Below, piece after piece: positions 40,669 through 49,979 of a DNA stretch of 64,000 bases. The translations under genes and the position numbers were made by a program. How positions within the stretch are numbered: the stretch's first letter is position 1; each line of letters starts with the position of its first letter. The DNA comes from Acinetobacter sp. ANC 4204 (GTDB lineage: Bacteria; Pseudomonadota; Gammaproteobacteria; Pseudomonadales; Moraxellaceae). The stretch spans positions 124,001 to 188,000 of the forward strand of contig NZ_NEFZ01000001.1 in the NCBI RefSeq assembly GCF_002135205.1, written 5' to 3'. The notes beneath the pieces were generated by a model. The model was given only the letters and a program-made list of their open reading frames with translations, was not told the DNA's origin and did no database searches.

Positions 40669-41628
40669 ATGAAAAACTTTAAACTACTGAGCACTTCACT
40701 GATTTTAGGTCTGATCGGCTCTTATGCCCATGCCGCTATTCCAAACACACTCAAACTCGATTATGCCTATTACGCGCCAACCAGTCTTGTGGTGAAAGAG
40801 CAGAAATTGTTAGAAAAAGCCTTACCTAAGACTGAAATTAAATGGGTGTTTAGCCAAGGCAGTAACCGTTCTCTGGAATATTTAAATAGCGGCAGTGTCG
40901 ATTTTGCTTCAACCGCAGGGCTTGCAGCCGTGCTCAGTCGTGCCAACGGCAGTCCAATTAATACCGTTTATATCCAGAGCCAACCTGAATGGACCGCTTT
41001 GGTGGTTGCTAAAAACTCCCAGATTAAAAGTTTAAAAGACTTAAAAGGAAAGAAAATTGCAGCAACTAAAGGTACAGATCCATTTCTGTTTACCCTACAA
41101 GCATTGGATACAGTGGGTCTAAATAAACGCGACGTGCAACTGGTCCATTTACAACATCCAGATGGCAAAACAGCTTTAGAACGTGGTCAAGTCGATGCTT
41201 GGGCAGGCCTAGATCCACTGATGGCTTCGGCACAAGTGCAATCTGGCGCAAAACTACTGTATCGAAATATTGGGTTTAATAGTTATAGCGTGCTCAGTGT
41301 CAAAGAGTCTTTTACTCAGCAAAGCCCCGAAGCCATTGAAGCGGTGATTAAAGCCTATGAACAAGCACGTAAGTGGGCCAAAGCTAATCCAGAGAAACTG
41401 GCGGAGTTATTGGCACGCGAGTCCAAACTTCCGTTGAATGTCGCAAAATTACAATTAAGCCGTACCAACTTTGATCAAAACATTCCGTCAGCCAAACAGA
41501 TTGCCGCATTACAAAAGTCTGGCAGTATTTTGAATGAAGAAGACTTAGTCCGTAAAGGCACCAATGTCAATCAAGTCGTGACTCAGTTGTTTAAGCCACA
41601 ATATGCACAAAAGGTTGTAAGCAAATAA
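40669..41628 (+). CDS. ABC transporter substrate-binding protein (SsuA/TauA-like)
   Basis: The 319-residue periplasmic protein has a signal peptide (LLSTSLILGLIGSYAHA). The two-lobe fold of NMT1/SsuA-type binding proteins follows: LDYAYYAPTSLVVKEQ, VDFASTAGLAAVLSRA, KDLKGKKIAATKGTDPF and VDAWAGLDPLM. Such proteins bind sulfonates, taurine or nitrate. The TAA overlaps the permease ATG by one base, so they form a unit. There is no adjacent ATPase gene. Specificity cannot be read from sequence. Confidence 0.88.
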   Translation: MKNFKLLSTSLILGLIGSYAHAAIPNTLKLDYAYYAPTSLVVKEQKLLEKALPKTEIKWVFSQGSNRSLEYLNSGSVDFASTAGLAAVLSRANGSPINTVYIQSQPEWTALVVAKNSQIKSLKDLKGKKIAATKGTDPFLFTLQALDTVGLNKRDVQLVHLQHPDGKTALERGQVDAWAGLDPLMASAQVQSGAKLLYRNIGFNSYSVLSVKESFTQQSPEAIEAVIKAYEQARKWAKANPEKLAELLARESKLPLNVAKLQLSRTNFDQNIPSAKQIAALQKSGSILNEEDLVRKGTNVNQVVTQLFKPQYAQKVVSK

Positions 41629-42449
41629 TGACCAAGTCAGTCGCGAGCTCTTTCACCCCTATTGAAGTGAAAAAGGGTTCCTCATTTCAGTTGAAATTGA
41701 AGCGTGCTCTCAAAGCGATCACCCTTCCAGTGCTCTTACTGATTGCTTGTGAATATCTGGTCCGTGCAGGTTTTATTGAACCTTATTTATTGCCTGCACC
41801 CAGTAGTTTATGGCAAACCTTTCTAGATTTATGGCAGGCAGATTTATGGATGCATGTCTGGACCAGTACATGGCGGGTATTCTTAGGCTTTTTTATTGGC
41901 AGTGTTCTGGCATTAATTTGTGCGATTTTGGTCGGACTCAACAAACAGGTTGAAGCATTTTTAGAACCCAGTTTTTCAGCGATTAAATCCATCCCAAGCT
42001 TAGCGTGGATTCCTCTACTTTTACTGTGGTTGGGAATAGATGAAGCATCAAAAATCACCCTGATTGCGATTGGCGCATTTTTTCCGACCTATACCAACAC
42101 GGTCGCAGCGATTAAAGGTGTTGACCGAAAACTCATCGAAGTCGCGCAAGTCTATCGACTGAAATACTGGCAGCAGGTACAACAGATTATTTTGCCTGCG
42201 TCGTCTCCGGGAATTTTAACGGGACTACGCAACAGTTTAAGTTTGGCATGGATGTTTATGATTGCAGCAGAACTGATTGCAGCGACACAAGGCATTGGTT
42301 ACTTACTGAGTGATGGACGAGAAACTTCGCGTCCCGATATTGTGATCTTAGCAATTATTCTTTTAGCCGTACTTGGAAAATTCAGCGATGGCATCATGAA
42401 AGCCATCGAGACTTGGCTACTGCGTTGGCGTGACGTATTTGGAACATAA
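41628..42449 (+). CDS. ABC transporter permease (SsuC/TauC-like)
   Basis: The 273-residue membrane protein has about six helices and the BPD transporter EAA loop, seen in YRLKYWQQVQQIILPASSPGILTGLRNSLSLAWM. It should form the channel for the binding protein encoded just upstream (1-bp overlap). No ATP-binding subunit follows; the next gene is prmC on the other strand. It must therefore borrow an ATPase encoded elsewhere or be non-functional. Sulfonate or related substrate is inferred. Confidence 0.88.
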   Translation: MTKSVASSFTPIEVKKGSSFQLKLKRALKAITLPVLLLIACEYLVRAGFIEPYLLPAPSSLWQTFLDLWQADLWMHVWTSTWRVFLGFFIGSVLALICAILVGLNKQVEAFLEPSFSAIKSIPSLAWIPLLLLWLGIDEASKITLIAIGAFFPTYTNTVAAIKGVDRKLIEVAQVYRLKYWQQVQQIILPASSPGILTGLRNSLSLAWMFMIAAELIAATQGIGYLLSDGRETSRPDIVILAIILLAVLGKFSDGIMKAIETWLLRWRDVFGT

Positions 42450-42456
42450 GGTAGAA

Positions 42457-42489
42457 AAAATAAAAGCGCATCAATTGCGCTTTTATTTT
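42457..42489. terminator. Bidirectional terminator
   Basis: AAAATAAAAGCGC and GCGCTTTTATTTT arms around ATCAATT; Ts follow on both strands. It separates the convergent permease and prmC genes. Confidence 0.9.
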
Positions 42490-42505
42490 GAAGGGAACAA
42501 TGAAA

Positions 42506-43324
42506 TTATTGTGTCCACTGCCCTAAAGTGACGCGGTCATTCCCACCATAATCTTTTACCGTACGGACTTGCTTATAGCCCGCTTCTTTAAAGATTTTCT
42601 GTACAGCGTCGGCTTGATCATAACCATGTTCAAGTACCACCCAGCCATCGAGGGTTAAATGCTTTTTGCCTTGCTGGATAATGACTTTTAAATCAGCCAA
42701 ACCATGATCCGCAGCAACCAAGGCACGTTCAGGTTCAGTTGCTAAGTCTTGCATGTGTGTATCATCAGCATCAATATATGGCGGGTTCGATACAATCACA
42801 TCAAAAAACTTTCGATTCAGCGGTGCAAACCAACTACCACACACAAAAGTCACATCATTTAAGTCATGTTTTTCTGCATTTTGCTGAGCAACGGCTAAAG
42901 TCGGCTCATAAATATCGGTCGCCGTGATGTCCCACGTGTCCCGTTCACTGGCCAATGAAAGCGCAACCGCACCCGTCCCCGTACCTAAGTCGACAATGCG
43001 CGCATCTTCAGGTAAGTCTAAACGTAGTACAGTTTCAACCAGTACCTCGGTATCTGGACGTGGCACTAAGGTATCAGGAGTGACAATCAGATCCAGCGTC
43101 CAAAATGGCTGTGAACCTGTCACATAAGCCAAAGGCTCTCCTGCTTCGATTCGCGCAAGTGCTGCAACATAGGCTTGCTCTTGCTCATCGGTCAGCACTT
43201 GGTCTTTTTTCATAACCAAATCAAAAGAATCAATTTTGGTAATGTGTTCCAGCAACCATGCATTTTCTTGACGTTCGTAACTCTCAGCTTCACCACGTAA
43301 AGCCAAAGCCTGGGCAATATTCAT
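42506..43324 (-). CDS. prmC: PrmC, release-factor glutamine methyltransferase
   Basis: A 272-residue SAM enzyme that methylates the Gln of the GGQ motif in RF1 and RF2. Motif I is VDLGTGTGAVALSLA and the catalytic motif is VSNPPYID, with the N-terminal helical domain (YVTGSQPFWTLDL) that contacts the release factor. It starts one base after the end of prfA (ATG overlap at 43324) on the same strand, the conserved prfA-prmC order. Confidence 0.96.
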   Translation of the reverse strand: MNIAQALALRGEAESYERQENAWLLEHITKIDSFDLVMKKDQVLTDEQEQAYVAALARIEAGEPLAYVTGSQPFWTLDLIVTPDTLVPRPDTEVLVETVLRLDLPEDARIVDLGTGTGAVALSLASERDTWDITATDIYEPTLAVAQQNAEKHDLNDVTFVCGSWFAPLNRKFFDVIVSNPPYIDADDTHMQDLATEPERALVAADHGLADLKVIIQQGKKHLTLDGWVVLEHGYDQADAVQKIFKEAGYKQVRTVKDYGGNDRVTLGQWTQ

Positions 43325-44412
43325 TATCCACCATTCTGCTGTGCAAGCATCGCAAGCTGATCTGCTTGGTATTCGCGGTGTAAGCTATCTAATAGTTCAG
43401 TTAAATCGCCTTCCATAACCGCATCTAACTTGTATAAAGTTAAGTTAATACGGTGATCGGTCATACGACCTTGCGGATAGTTATAGGTACGGATACGCTC
43501 TGAACGATCACCCGAGCCGACCAAGTCACGGCGCATTTCAGACGTTGCTGCATCAGCTGCTGCACGTTTTGCATTTTCCAAACGTGAAGCAAGTAAAGCC
43601 ATGGCTTTAGCTTTGTTTTTATGCTGTGAACGCTCCTCCTGACATTCCACCACCGTTCCTGTTGGAATATGGGTAATACGCACAGCCGAATCGGTTTTGT
43701 TGATGTGCTGACCACCCGCACCTGAGGCACGGTAGGTATCAATACGTAAGTCTGATGCATTAATCTCGACCGTTGTATCAACATCAATTTCAGGCAAAAT
43801 CGCAACAGTACACGCCGAAGTATGCACGCGTCCTTGAGACTCCGTTGCAGGTACGCGTTGTACGCGGTGCGCGCCACTTTCAAACTTCAAGCGGCCGTAA
43901 ACGCCCTCACCATTCACCAAGCAAATGATTTCTTTATAACCACCGTGTTCGCCTTCATTTTCAGACAACACCTCAATACGCCAGCCTTGTGATTCAGCGT
44001 ACTTGGTGTACATGCGGTATAAGTCACCCGAGAAGATAGCGGCTTCATCACCGCCTGTACCCGCTCGAATTTCCAAATATGCAGAATTGGCATCATTTGG
44101 ATCTTTCGGAATCATTAAAATATTTAAATCAGCTTCTAGAGACTCAATAATGGCTTTATTTTCTTTAATCTCTTCCTGCGCCATTTCCTTAAAGTCAGGA
44201 TCTGACAACATCGCTTCAGCCGTTTCAATGTCTGCTTCCGCTTGTTTGTACTTGGTCCAAACTTCTGTAATTTCAGTCAAATCACTATGTTCACGTGACA
44301 GTTGGCGGAAACGCTTGTTATCTGAAATCACTTCTACATCTGCAAGTAATGCTGTTAATTCTTCGTGACGGTCAGAAAGTTGATCTAATCGTAAACGTAA
44401 CGATTCTTTCAT
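43324..44412 (-). CDS. prfA: Peptide chain release factor 1
   Basis: A 362-residue class I release factor that reads UAA and UAG. The GGQ motif is in [20 protein letters not shown] (about residue 235), and the codon-recognition PAT-type tripeptide is in [16 protein letters not shown]. Length is that of E. coli RF1 (360). It forms an operon with prmC, whose product methylates its GGQ glutamine. No ribosomal frameshift (found only in RF2) is present. Confidence 0.97.
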   Translation of the reverse strand: MKESLRLRLDQLSDRHEELTALLADVEVISDNKRFRQLSREHSDLTEITEVWTKYKQAEADIETAEAMLSDPDFKEMAQEEIKENKAIIESLEADLNILMIPKDPNDANSAYLEIRAGTGGDEAAIFSGDLYRMYTKYAESQGWRIEVLSENEGEHGGYKEIICLVNGEGVYGRLKFESGAHRVQRVPATESQGRVHTSACTVAILPEIDVDTTVEINASDLRIDTYRASGAGGQHINKTDSAVRITHIPTGTVVECQEERSQHKNKAKAMALLASRLENAKRAAADAATSEMRRDLVGSGDRSERIRTYNYPQGRMTDHRINLTLYKLDAVMEGDLTELLDSLHREYQADQLAMLAQQNGG

Positions 44413-44875
44413 TAGGAAAATATCTCAATATAAAGGCTGCAATACAGTTTCACAGCACCAAAAAATTTGCGCTTAGTTTAACGACTCTATCGCCCAAAGA
44501 ACATCTTTATTCAATATGGACTGATTTTTACTCCATATAAGCTAAATCGAATTTGTATATTTTTGAAAATAGGTTCAGCCATTGACGTTAAAAATTAAAA
44601 TAATGATCTACACCCACTCCAACTACTTTTAATAGCACTTCATTCGTCTATGACGCAGAGTGCGAATTACATCACTCCTAGGTTTATCCACATTTGCACG
44701 AGTCTGGATAAATTTCATTCGCATTATTCACATTTGTAATAAAACTGATACAAACAAGAAACCAACGGGTTTCAATTTGGTTTCAACTCTTCACAATTAA
44801 CTAGAATCTTTTTGTTACATTAGCGCCATCGAAATAAATACGACAGTTCAACCAATGTTGGACATGGAGAAACAC
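44413..44875. other. Intergenic stretch between prfA and the glycine-zipper genes
   Basis: The 463-bp gap holds divergent promoters for prfA (left) and the glycine-zipper gene (right). A small hairpin, GAAACC with GGTTTC, lies near 44759-44774. Ribosome site GGAG lies six nt before the 44876 ATG. No ORF of note, no clear sigma-70 match. Confidence 0.5.
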
Positions 44876-45304
44876 ATGAAACTAAATACACTCTTAATGT
44901 CAGCAACATTAGCGACAGCATCCATGTTTACTGCAACTGCGTATGCAGATAATACAACCCGCGTTGCTGCTGCAAGTGCTTTAGGTAGTGTTGCAGGGAC
45001 TGCAATTGGGAAAAACATGGGCGGTAACACTGGTGCAACCATTGGTGCAGCACTGGGTGGCGCAGGTGGTGCAGCTGTTGCAAGTGACAAACGTAATCGT
45101 ACGGAATCTGCTATTGGCGGTGCCATCGGTGGTGGTGCGGGTTATACCGTAGGTAAAAGCATGGGTGGTACCAACGGTGGTTATGTCGGTTCGGCATTAG
45201 GTGCAGCAGGTGGTGCAGCACTAGGGAATAAAATCTCAAAAGACAAACAAACCAGCTCTTACCATGGAAAAAAATGGAAAAAGAAACACCGTAAACACCA
45301 TTAA
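44876..45304 (+). CDS. Glycine-zipper secreted protein (paralog 1)
   Basis: ATG at 44876 follows GGAGAAACAC. The 142-residue protein has a signal peptide (LLMSATLATASMFTATAYA). The mature part is almost entirely small residues in GxxxG-type zipper pattern (GSVAGTAIGKNMGGNTGATI, GGAGGAAVASDKRNRTESAI), then a Lys/His-rich tail ending KKKHRKHH. The glycine-zipper proteins of this kind insert into or associate with membranes; the function in this genus is unknown. A similar gene lies 223 bp downstream. Confidence 0.85.
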   Translation: MKLNTLLMSATLATASMFTATAYADNTTRVAAASALGSVAGTAIGKNMGGNTGATIGAALGGAGGAAVASDKRNRTESAIGGAIGGGAGYTVGKSMGGTNGGYVGSALGAAGGAALGNKISKDKQTSSYHGKKWKKKHRKHH

Positions 45305-45330
45305 TTTACAGCATTGTAAAGATGTCATAG

Positions 45331-45353
45331 AAAGCACCTTCGGGTGCTTTTTT
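45331..45353 (+). terminator. Rho-independent terminator
   Basis: AAAGCACC-TTCG-GGTGCTTT with a UUCG tetraloop and Ts after. It closes the first glycine-zipper gene. Confidence 0.9.
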
Positions 45354-45527
45354 ATGGCACAGATCAAGACGTAATTCCACAGAGCTAAACTGGTAGAAAA
45401 TACGAAGAGTCGTTACATAGCATTTACCAAAGCAACAATTTTGATAAAGTTTCTCTTCATTATTCTTCCTATATGTTTCGCTAAAGTGAAATCAAGACGA
45501 AATGAACATACTCTTAGGAGTCTAAAA

Positions 45528-46055
45528 ATGAAAATCAAATCAATTTTAATGAGTACTGTAATTGCAACTTCTGCATTAACAATGACGACTACATACGCAG
45601 GCAATAGTACGAATACAGCACTGACTTCTGCGCTTGGTGGTGTAGTCGGTGCCGCAATTGGTAACCAAATGGGTGGACAAACTGGTGCTATGATTGGTTC
45701 TGCCATTGGCGGTGGTGCAGGTGCAGCTGCTTCAGCCAACAAACGTGACCGTAATGGCGCAATCATTGGTGCAGCACTTGGCGGTGCAGGTGGTTATACA
45801 GTAGGTAAAAACATGGGTGGTACCAATGGTGGTTATATTGGTGCGGGCTTAGGTTCAGCAGGTGGTGCCGTTCTCGGTAAAAAAGTCTCAGAAGACCGCC
45901 GTTACGATGATGAAGATGACCGTCGCTATAATGATCGTTATGACCGTCGTGATAACAACCGTGGTTACCGCTACAATAACTATAAATACAATGATCGCGA
46001 CTACCGTGGTGACAATGGTCGGCACTTGGGCTGGTACAAAAACGGTAAACGTTAA
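45528..46055 (+). CDS. Glycine-zipper secreted protein (paralog 2)
   Basis: ATG at 45528 with AGGAG upstream; 175 residues. Signal peptide SILMSTVIATSALTMTTTYA precedes a GxxxG-rich region that repeats the first protein's plan (GVVGAAIGNQMGGQTGAMIG, GGAGGYTVGKNMGGTNGGYI). The C-terminal 60 residues are of a new kind: alternating Arg, Tyr, Asp and Asn, ending NGRHLGWYKNGKR. This tail may be disordered and bind acidic surfaces. Tandem duplication followed by tail exchange is the likely history. Confidence 0.85.
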   Translation: MKIKSILMSTVIATSALTMTTTYAGNSTNTALTSALGGVVGAAIGNQMGGQTGAMIGSAIGGGAGAAASANKRDRNGAIIGAALGGAGGYTVGKNMGGTNGGYIGAGLGSAGGAVLGKKVSEDRRYDDEDDRRYNDRYDRRDNNRGYRYNNYKYNDRDYRGDNGRHLGWYKNGKR

Positions 46056-46080
46056 GTCATCTATAAAAATTTCCAAATAA

Positions 46081-46103
46081 AAAGCACCTTCGGGTGTTTT
46101 TTT
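46081..46103 (+). terminator. Rho-independent terminator
   Basis: AAAGCACC-TTCG-GGTGTTTT, T-rich after; nearly the same as the one at 45331-45353, so it was copied with the gene. Confidence 0.85.
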
Positions 46104-46256
46104 ATTTAAGAAATAATCGCTGTCTCAGAAAGCTAAAGTACAACCGATCAGCAGCACAATTTGAATATGATCTTCTCATTCATTTTTAATGGTTGTATTA
46201 AATTTATCACTGTTGCAATTCAACATATTAGCGACTGATTTATCGTGCAGACAAAA

Positions 46257-46312
46257 TATATCGAATAAAAACGATATACAAAACCCTGCTTATATCGTAT
46301 TATTTCGATATA
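46257..46312. promoter_or_regulatory. Two identical operator-like dyads upstream of the LLM oxidoreductase
   Basis: Two perfect dyads, TATATCG-N8-CGATATA, lie at 46257-46278 and 46291-46312, with starts 34 bp apart, 22 bp before the ATG at 46335. A repressor (TetR, GntR or MarR size) could bind each. No regulator gene adjoins, so its gene is elsewhere. Confidence 0.75.
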
Positions 46313-46334
46313 CACCGCAAATTTGAGAAGCCGA

Positions 46335-47336
46335 ATGCGCACATTGTCCGAAACTCAATTTTCTATTTTAGAATTAGCTCCTGTCCGCGAAGATCAAACT
46401 GTACAACTCACCCTACAGCATAGCTTAAAATTGGCCCAACAAGCTGAACGTTTAGGCTATAGCCGACTTTGGCTTGCAGAACATCATAATATGGATGGTA
46501 TTGCCAGCTCTGCTACTGCGGTGCTACTCGGCTATTTACTCGCGAATACCTCAACTTTAAAAGTCGGCTCAGGTGGCATTATGCTCCCAAACCATGCGCC
46601 ACTTGTGGTAGCAGAACAATTCGGTACACTTGCTACACTCTACCCGCACCGTGTTGAGTTAGGTTTAGGTCGCGCACCCGGTACAGACCAAGTCACCATG
46701 CGCGCACTTCGTCGTGGTCGTCAAGAAACTGAAGAACAATTCCCACAAGATGTCTTAGAAATTCTGCATTACTTTAAAGATGCTGAACCGAATCAACGTA
46801 TTGTTGCAACGCCAGGACAAGGGACTCATGTGCCCGTATGGTTACTCGGTTCAAGTTTATTTAGCGCACAACTCGCAGCAAAACTCGGTCTTCCCTACTC
46901 ATTCGCATCACACTTTGCACCGCGCATGCTGAAACAAGCGATTCAGCTCTATCGTGAAAACTTTGAACCTTCTGAATACTTATCAAAACCTTATGTGTCG
47001 ATGGGTGTCCCTACGGTCGTTGCTGAAACTGATGCTGAAGCGGAGTTCTTGGCAACAAGTGCCTATCAACGTGTTTTAGGTCTGATGCGCGGTCAAAGCT
47101 TAAAGTTAAAAGCACCTATTGAAAGCATGGACGGCCTTTGGTCAGCTGCGGAAAAAATGTCCGTAGACAGTTTTTATGCTATGGCACAAATTGGTTCCAA
47201 TGGCACCGTAAAAGAAGGCTTGAAACAACTTCTTTTAGAATATGATGTCGATGAATTTATTTTCACTTGTGACATCTATGATACAGAGAAACGTTTAGAA
47301 AACTTTGAACGTTTAATGCAGATCAAAAATAGCTAA
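46335..47336 (+). CDS. LLM-class flavin-dependent oxidoreductase
   Basis: I choose the ATG at 46335 (333 residues) over a TTG at 46323. The protein is a luciferase-like TIM barrel: [67 protein letters not shown] and [20 protein letters not shown]. It belongs to the MsnO8-like flavin group. It likely oxidises a small molecule with reduced flavin, substrate unknown. The double dyad before it suggests tight, inducible repression. Confidence 0.9.
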   Translation: MRTLSETQFSILELAPVREDQTVQLTLQHSLKLAQQAERLGYSRLWLAEHHNMDGIASSATAVLLGYLLANTSTLKVGSGGIMLPNHAPLVVAEQFGTLATLYPHRVELGLGRAPGTDQVTMRALRRGRQETEEQFPQDVLEILHYFKDAEPNQRIVATPGQGTHVPVWLLGSSLFSAQLAAKLGLPYSFASHFAPRMLKQAIQLYRENFEPSEYLSKPYVSMGVPTVVAETDAEAEFLATSAYQRVLGLMRGQSLKLKAPIESMDGLWSAAEKMSVDSFYAMAQIGSNGTVKEGLKQLLLEYDVDEFIFTCDIYDTEKRLENFERLMQIKNS

Positions 47337-47566
47337 GCGGACGTGAACCTATTTGCCCAATGACTGTTCTATCGACATTCATTGGGCAAAATGAATACTA
47401 ACCCTTTGCATCTCTGTCCATCCTTAAAAGCATAATCAAAATAAGTTATCTCCTTAGACTAAAGTTAACGTGACTGCTCAGACAGTTAATCATTTTGCCT
47501 TTTTAGAGTAAAAACACTAAAAATAAAAGATTAAGGAAAAACTAAAAAAACAATTAAGGATCGAGC

Positions 47567-48130
47567 ATGGTTAATTTACATCCAACAGATAGCCTATCGG
47601 GTTTATTTCAAAACCATCCCGAATATTTTCAGCATTTCAGAGGTCAACTGATTGCATCATCAGACATTAAACAGCATGATTTTAACCAACAACGTGTTGC
47701 GATTATTGGCACCAATCAGCACACGGTAAGTGGACTTGAGTCAATCTGTCAGGTGGCACAATCTGTTCGTGTTTTTCAAAATGAACCTCACTTCATTTTA
47801 CCCAAAACAGAACGCGGGGTTCAGCGCTTAATCCAGCATCCATTAGTCATTAAAAACCGCCGATTATTTAGTACCCGTATTAAATGCCTATTGGCTTTAC
47901 GTTTTTTAGAAACCCAAGTTGCTGACCCGTGGCTCAGACACCAACTTAAGCCTAATACTGCTGCCAATAAACTCAAATTCTTTAAGTCCGATTTCTACTA
48001 CCATGCTTTACAGCGTGAAAACTGTAAATTGGTGACTTGGCCAATTGTGAAAATTCGAGAACATGATATCCAGAGTCTTGATGGTGCAGAACATCCAGTT
48101 GATGTGATTATTACCACCTATACACACTAG
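47567..48130 (+). CDS. Fragment resembling the NADPH domain of a flavin monooxygenase
   Basis: The 187-residue protein contains QRVAIIGTNQHTVSGLESIC and RVFQNEPHFILPKTERGVQR, a segment typical of FMO/Baeyer-Villiger monooxygenases where the NADPH-binding loop reads VIGTG and VFQRTP-x-WVxP follows. The usual FAD GxGxxG motif and the C-terminal half are missing. It has a good ribosome site (AAGGATCGAGC). It may be a stand-alone evolved protein or the remnant of a truncated enzyme. No partner gene is adjacent. The function is unknown. Confidence 0.65.
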   Translation: MVNLHPTDSLSGLFQNHPEYFQHFRGQLIASSDIKQHDFNQQRVAIIGTNQHTVSGLESICQVAQSVRVFQNEPHFILPKTERGVQRLIQHPLVIKNRRLFSTRIKCLLALRFLETQVADPWLRHQLKPNTAANKLKFFKSDFYYHALQRENCKLVTWPIVKIREHDIQSLDGAEHPVDVIITTYTH

Positions 48131-48164
48131 ACATCACGTGGGTAAGCATTTTAGCTTGCCCTCT

Positions 48165-48896
48165 TTAATTCACTACACCTTGATATTGAAAAGCTGACTT
48201 TCCACGTGCATAGCGCAAATACTGACCTGTTGGCTGACTATTTTTATTCAGTAATTTGATATCAACATACTTTAAATCTTTCGAAACCCGAATATACGAA
48301 CCTTGACGCGCTTCATCATAATGACAGTCATAATCCACTTCTATCGAACTCAACTGCTTCTTATTTTTCGTCTGAAAAATTGGGGCTGGTGTCAAAGCTT
48401 GAGCATGCATTTTAAAGGCTTGAATTTGATATAGACCGTGGCAACTATCCCCTTTGTAATAGCTTTGCACCAAGTAAATCGGTTGCGTCCCCATTTTCAC
48501 TTGATCAATATTTAAAATATAGCCCGTATTGATCGCTTGAAGCTTGCTAGACGGTCTCGATTTCATCTGTACATAGGATGAAAATTCACCCATAGTGCCA
48601 CCACCGCCCACATCAAAGGTATAGAATTTAAGCAGTCGATCAGGTGAGCTATTAATCTTTAGTCTAAGATCTTCAGTTAATTTGGGGAAAGAATAAGCAT
48701 AGCTTGCAGTATTTTTCTGGATTAAATCGACAATATCCTGTTCGATTTTTTGATTGACTTCATAAAAATCCAGTGCCGCATATTTTAAAATAATCACTTG
48801 TTCGGACTGCTGAATGGATATATTTTCCGCATAAACTGTCATATTAAAAGAACTGAACAAAATAAGACTAAAAATGCATTTTGATATTATTTTCAT
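48165..48896 (-). CDS. Secreted protein of unknown function
   Basis: The 243-residue protein has a signal peptide (IISKCIFSLILFSSFNMTVYA). The mature part is beta-rich (EQVIILKYAALDFYEVNQ, TFDVGGGGTMGEFSSYVQMK, YLVQSYYKGDSCHGLYQI). Two Cys in CHGLYQ and YDCHYDE may form a disulfide. No family is recognised. It lies alone between the FMO-like gene (convergent) and ppsR (same strand, 90 bp upstream). Confidence 0.75.
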   Translation of the reverse strand: MKIISKCIFSLILFSSFNMTVYAENISIQQSEQVIILKYAALDFYEVNQKIEQDIVDLIQKNTASYAYSFPKLTEDLRLKINSSPDRLLKFYTFDVGGGGTMGEFSSYVQMKSRPSSKLQAINTGYILNIDQVKMGTQPIYLVQSYYKGDSCHGLYQIQAFKMHAQALTPAPIFQTKNKKQLSSIEVDYDCHYDEARQGSYIRVSKDLKYVDIKLLNKNSQPTGQYLRYARGKSAFQYQGVVN

Positions 48897-48986
48897 ATAA
48901 TCTGATCTATATTTTTCTATTTATAGCGAAATTAATAAACAGTATAAAGCATCACCACGATGACCCTTTATACTGTCATCTCGATA

Positions 48987-49823
48987 TCAACCAATGCGAC
49001 GTTTTAGACCCGTCATTTGGAGTACACGAGTAGAAATTTCCTCAATTGACATTTCAGAGACATTTAAATATTTAATCCCCTCAGAAATATAGATCCCTTC
49101 AATGGCGCGTAGTTCCATTTGGCATTGACTAAAGCTTGCATAGCGACTATTCGCCTTACGTTCAGAGCGAATGGCAACCAAACGTTCAGCATCAATCATT
49201 AAACCAAACAGCTTATGCTTATGCGCTCGAAGTACTGCAGGTAAGCGGTTATCATCTAAGTCTTCTTCAGTCAGTGGGTAATTAGCAACACGAATTCCAA
49301 ACTGTAATGACAAGTAAATCGAGGTCGGTGTTTTCCCCGAACGTGAAACCCCAATCAAAATCAAATCGGCCTTGTCATAGTGACGTGTACGTGCGCCATC
49401 ATCGTTATCTAAGGCAAAATGCACCGCATCAATACGCGCTTTATAAGACTCAGAATCAGTCACCGCATGGGTCTGTCCGACTAAAGTTGTAGGTGGAGTG
49501 CCTAACTCTTCAGACAACTTACTTATAAGCCCCTCAAATACATCAAGATTTACTGCATTTGCAGTATTAATAATATCCCGCACATACGGGTCAACCAATG
49601 TGTCAAACACCAATGGTTTTTGACCATCTTGTAATGCTCTTTGATTAATCTCAGCTACAACATTGGTCGCAGCTTCTTCTGAACTAATATAAGGAATAAT
49701 ATGAATGTCAAAGTCAACATTTGGAAACTGCGCCAATAGAGAGTGCCCAAGGGTTTCTGCGGTAATTGCAGTGCCATCTGAAATAAAAAAAACACTCCGC
49801 TTAAACTGTTTACTTTCTGACAT
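48987..49823 (-). CDS. ppsR: PpsR, PEP synthetase regulatory protein
   Basis: A 278-residue bifunctional kinase/pyrophosphorylase that inactivates PpsA by phosphorylating a Thr next to the catalytic His with ADP, and reactivates it with phosphate. The P-loop is GVSRSGKTPTS (about 155-165), and VFFISDGTAITAETLGHSLL is the family's N-terminus (DUF299). AAGGAG precedes the ATG. It is divergent from ppsA with 156 bp between, the usual arrangement. Confidence 0.95.
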   Translation of the reverse strand: MSESKQFKRSVFFISDGTAITAETLGHSLLAQFPNVDFDIHIIPYISSEEAATNVVAEINQRALQDGQKPLVFDTLVDPYVRDIINTANAVNLDVFEGLISKLSEELGTPPTTLVGQTHAVTDSESYKARIDAVHFALDNDDGARTRHYDKADLILIGVSRSGKTPTSIYLSLQFGIRVANYPLTEEDLDDNRLPAVLRAHKHKLFGLMIDAERLVAIRSERKANSRYASFSQCQMELRAIEGIYISEGIKYLNVSEMSIEEISTRVLQMTGLKRRIG

Positions 49824-49979
49824 TAAAATTCTCCTTAAACATTTGTCTTAGTGCTATATAATCTTTATAGTAAACCGATCTTACATGACTGTCGCTTAGT
49901 AAAATCAAAAAGCTAAGTAGATTTGTTATAATCTGATGCCAAGATAGTGATTAAATACTGCAAAAGTGGAGTAACAACT

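Noticed and set aside
44151..44368. Plus-strand ORF opposite prfA
   Set aside because: Shadow of the prfA reading frame on the other strand.
45597..45880. Short DNA repeats in the glycine-zipper genes as a CRISPR or tandem-repeat array
   Set aside because: They follow Gly-Gly-Ala codons, have no constant spacing and are explained by the protein. No CRISPR array was seen in the window.
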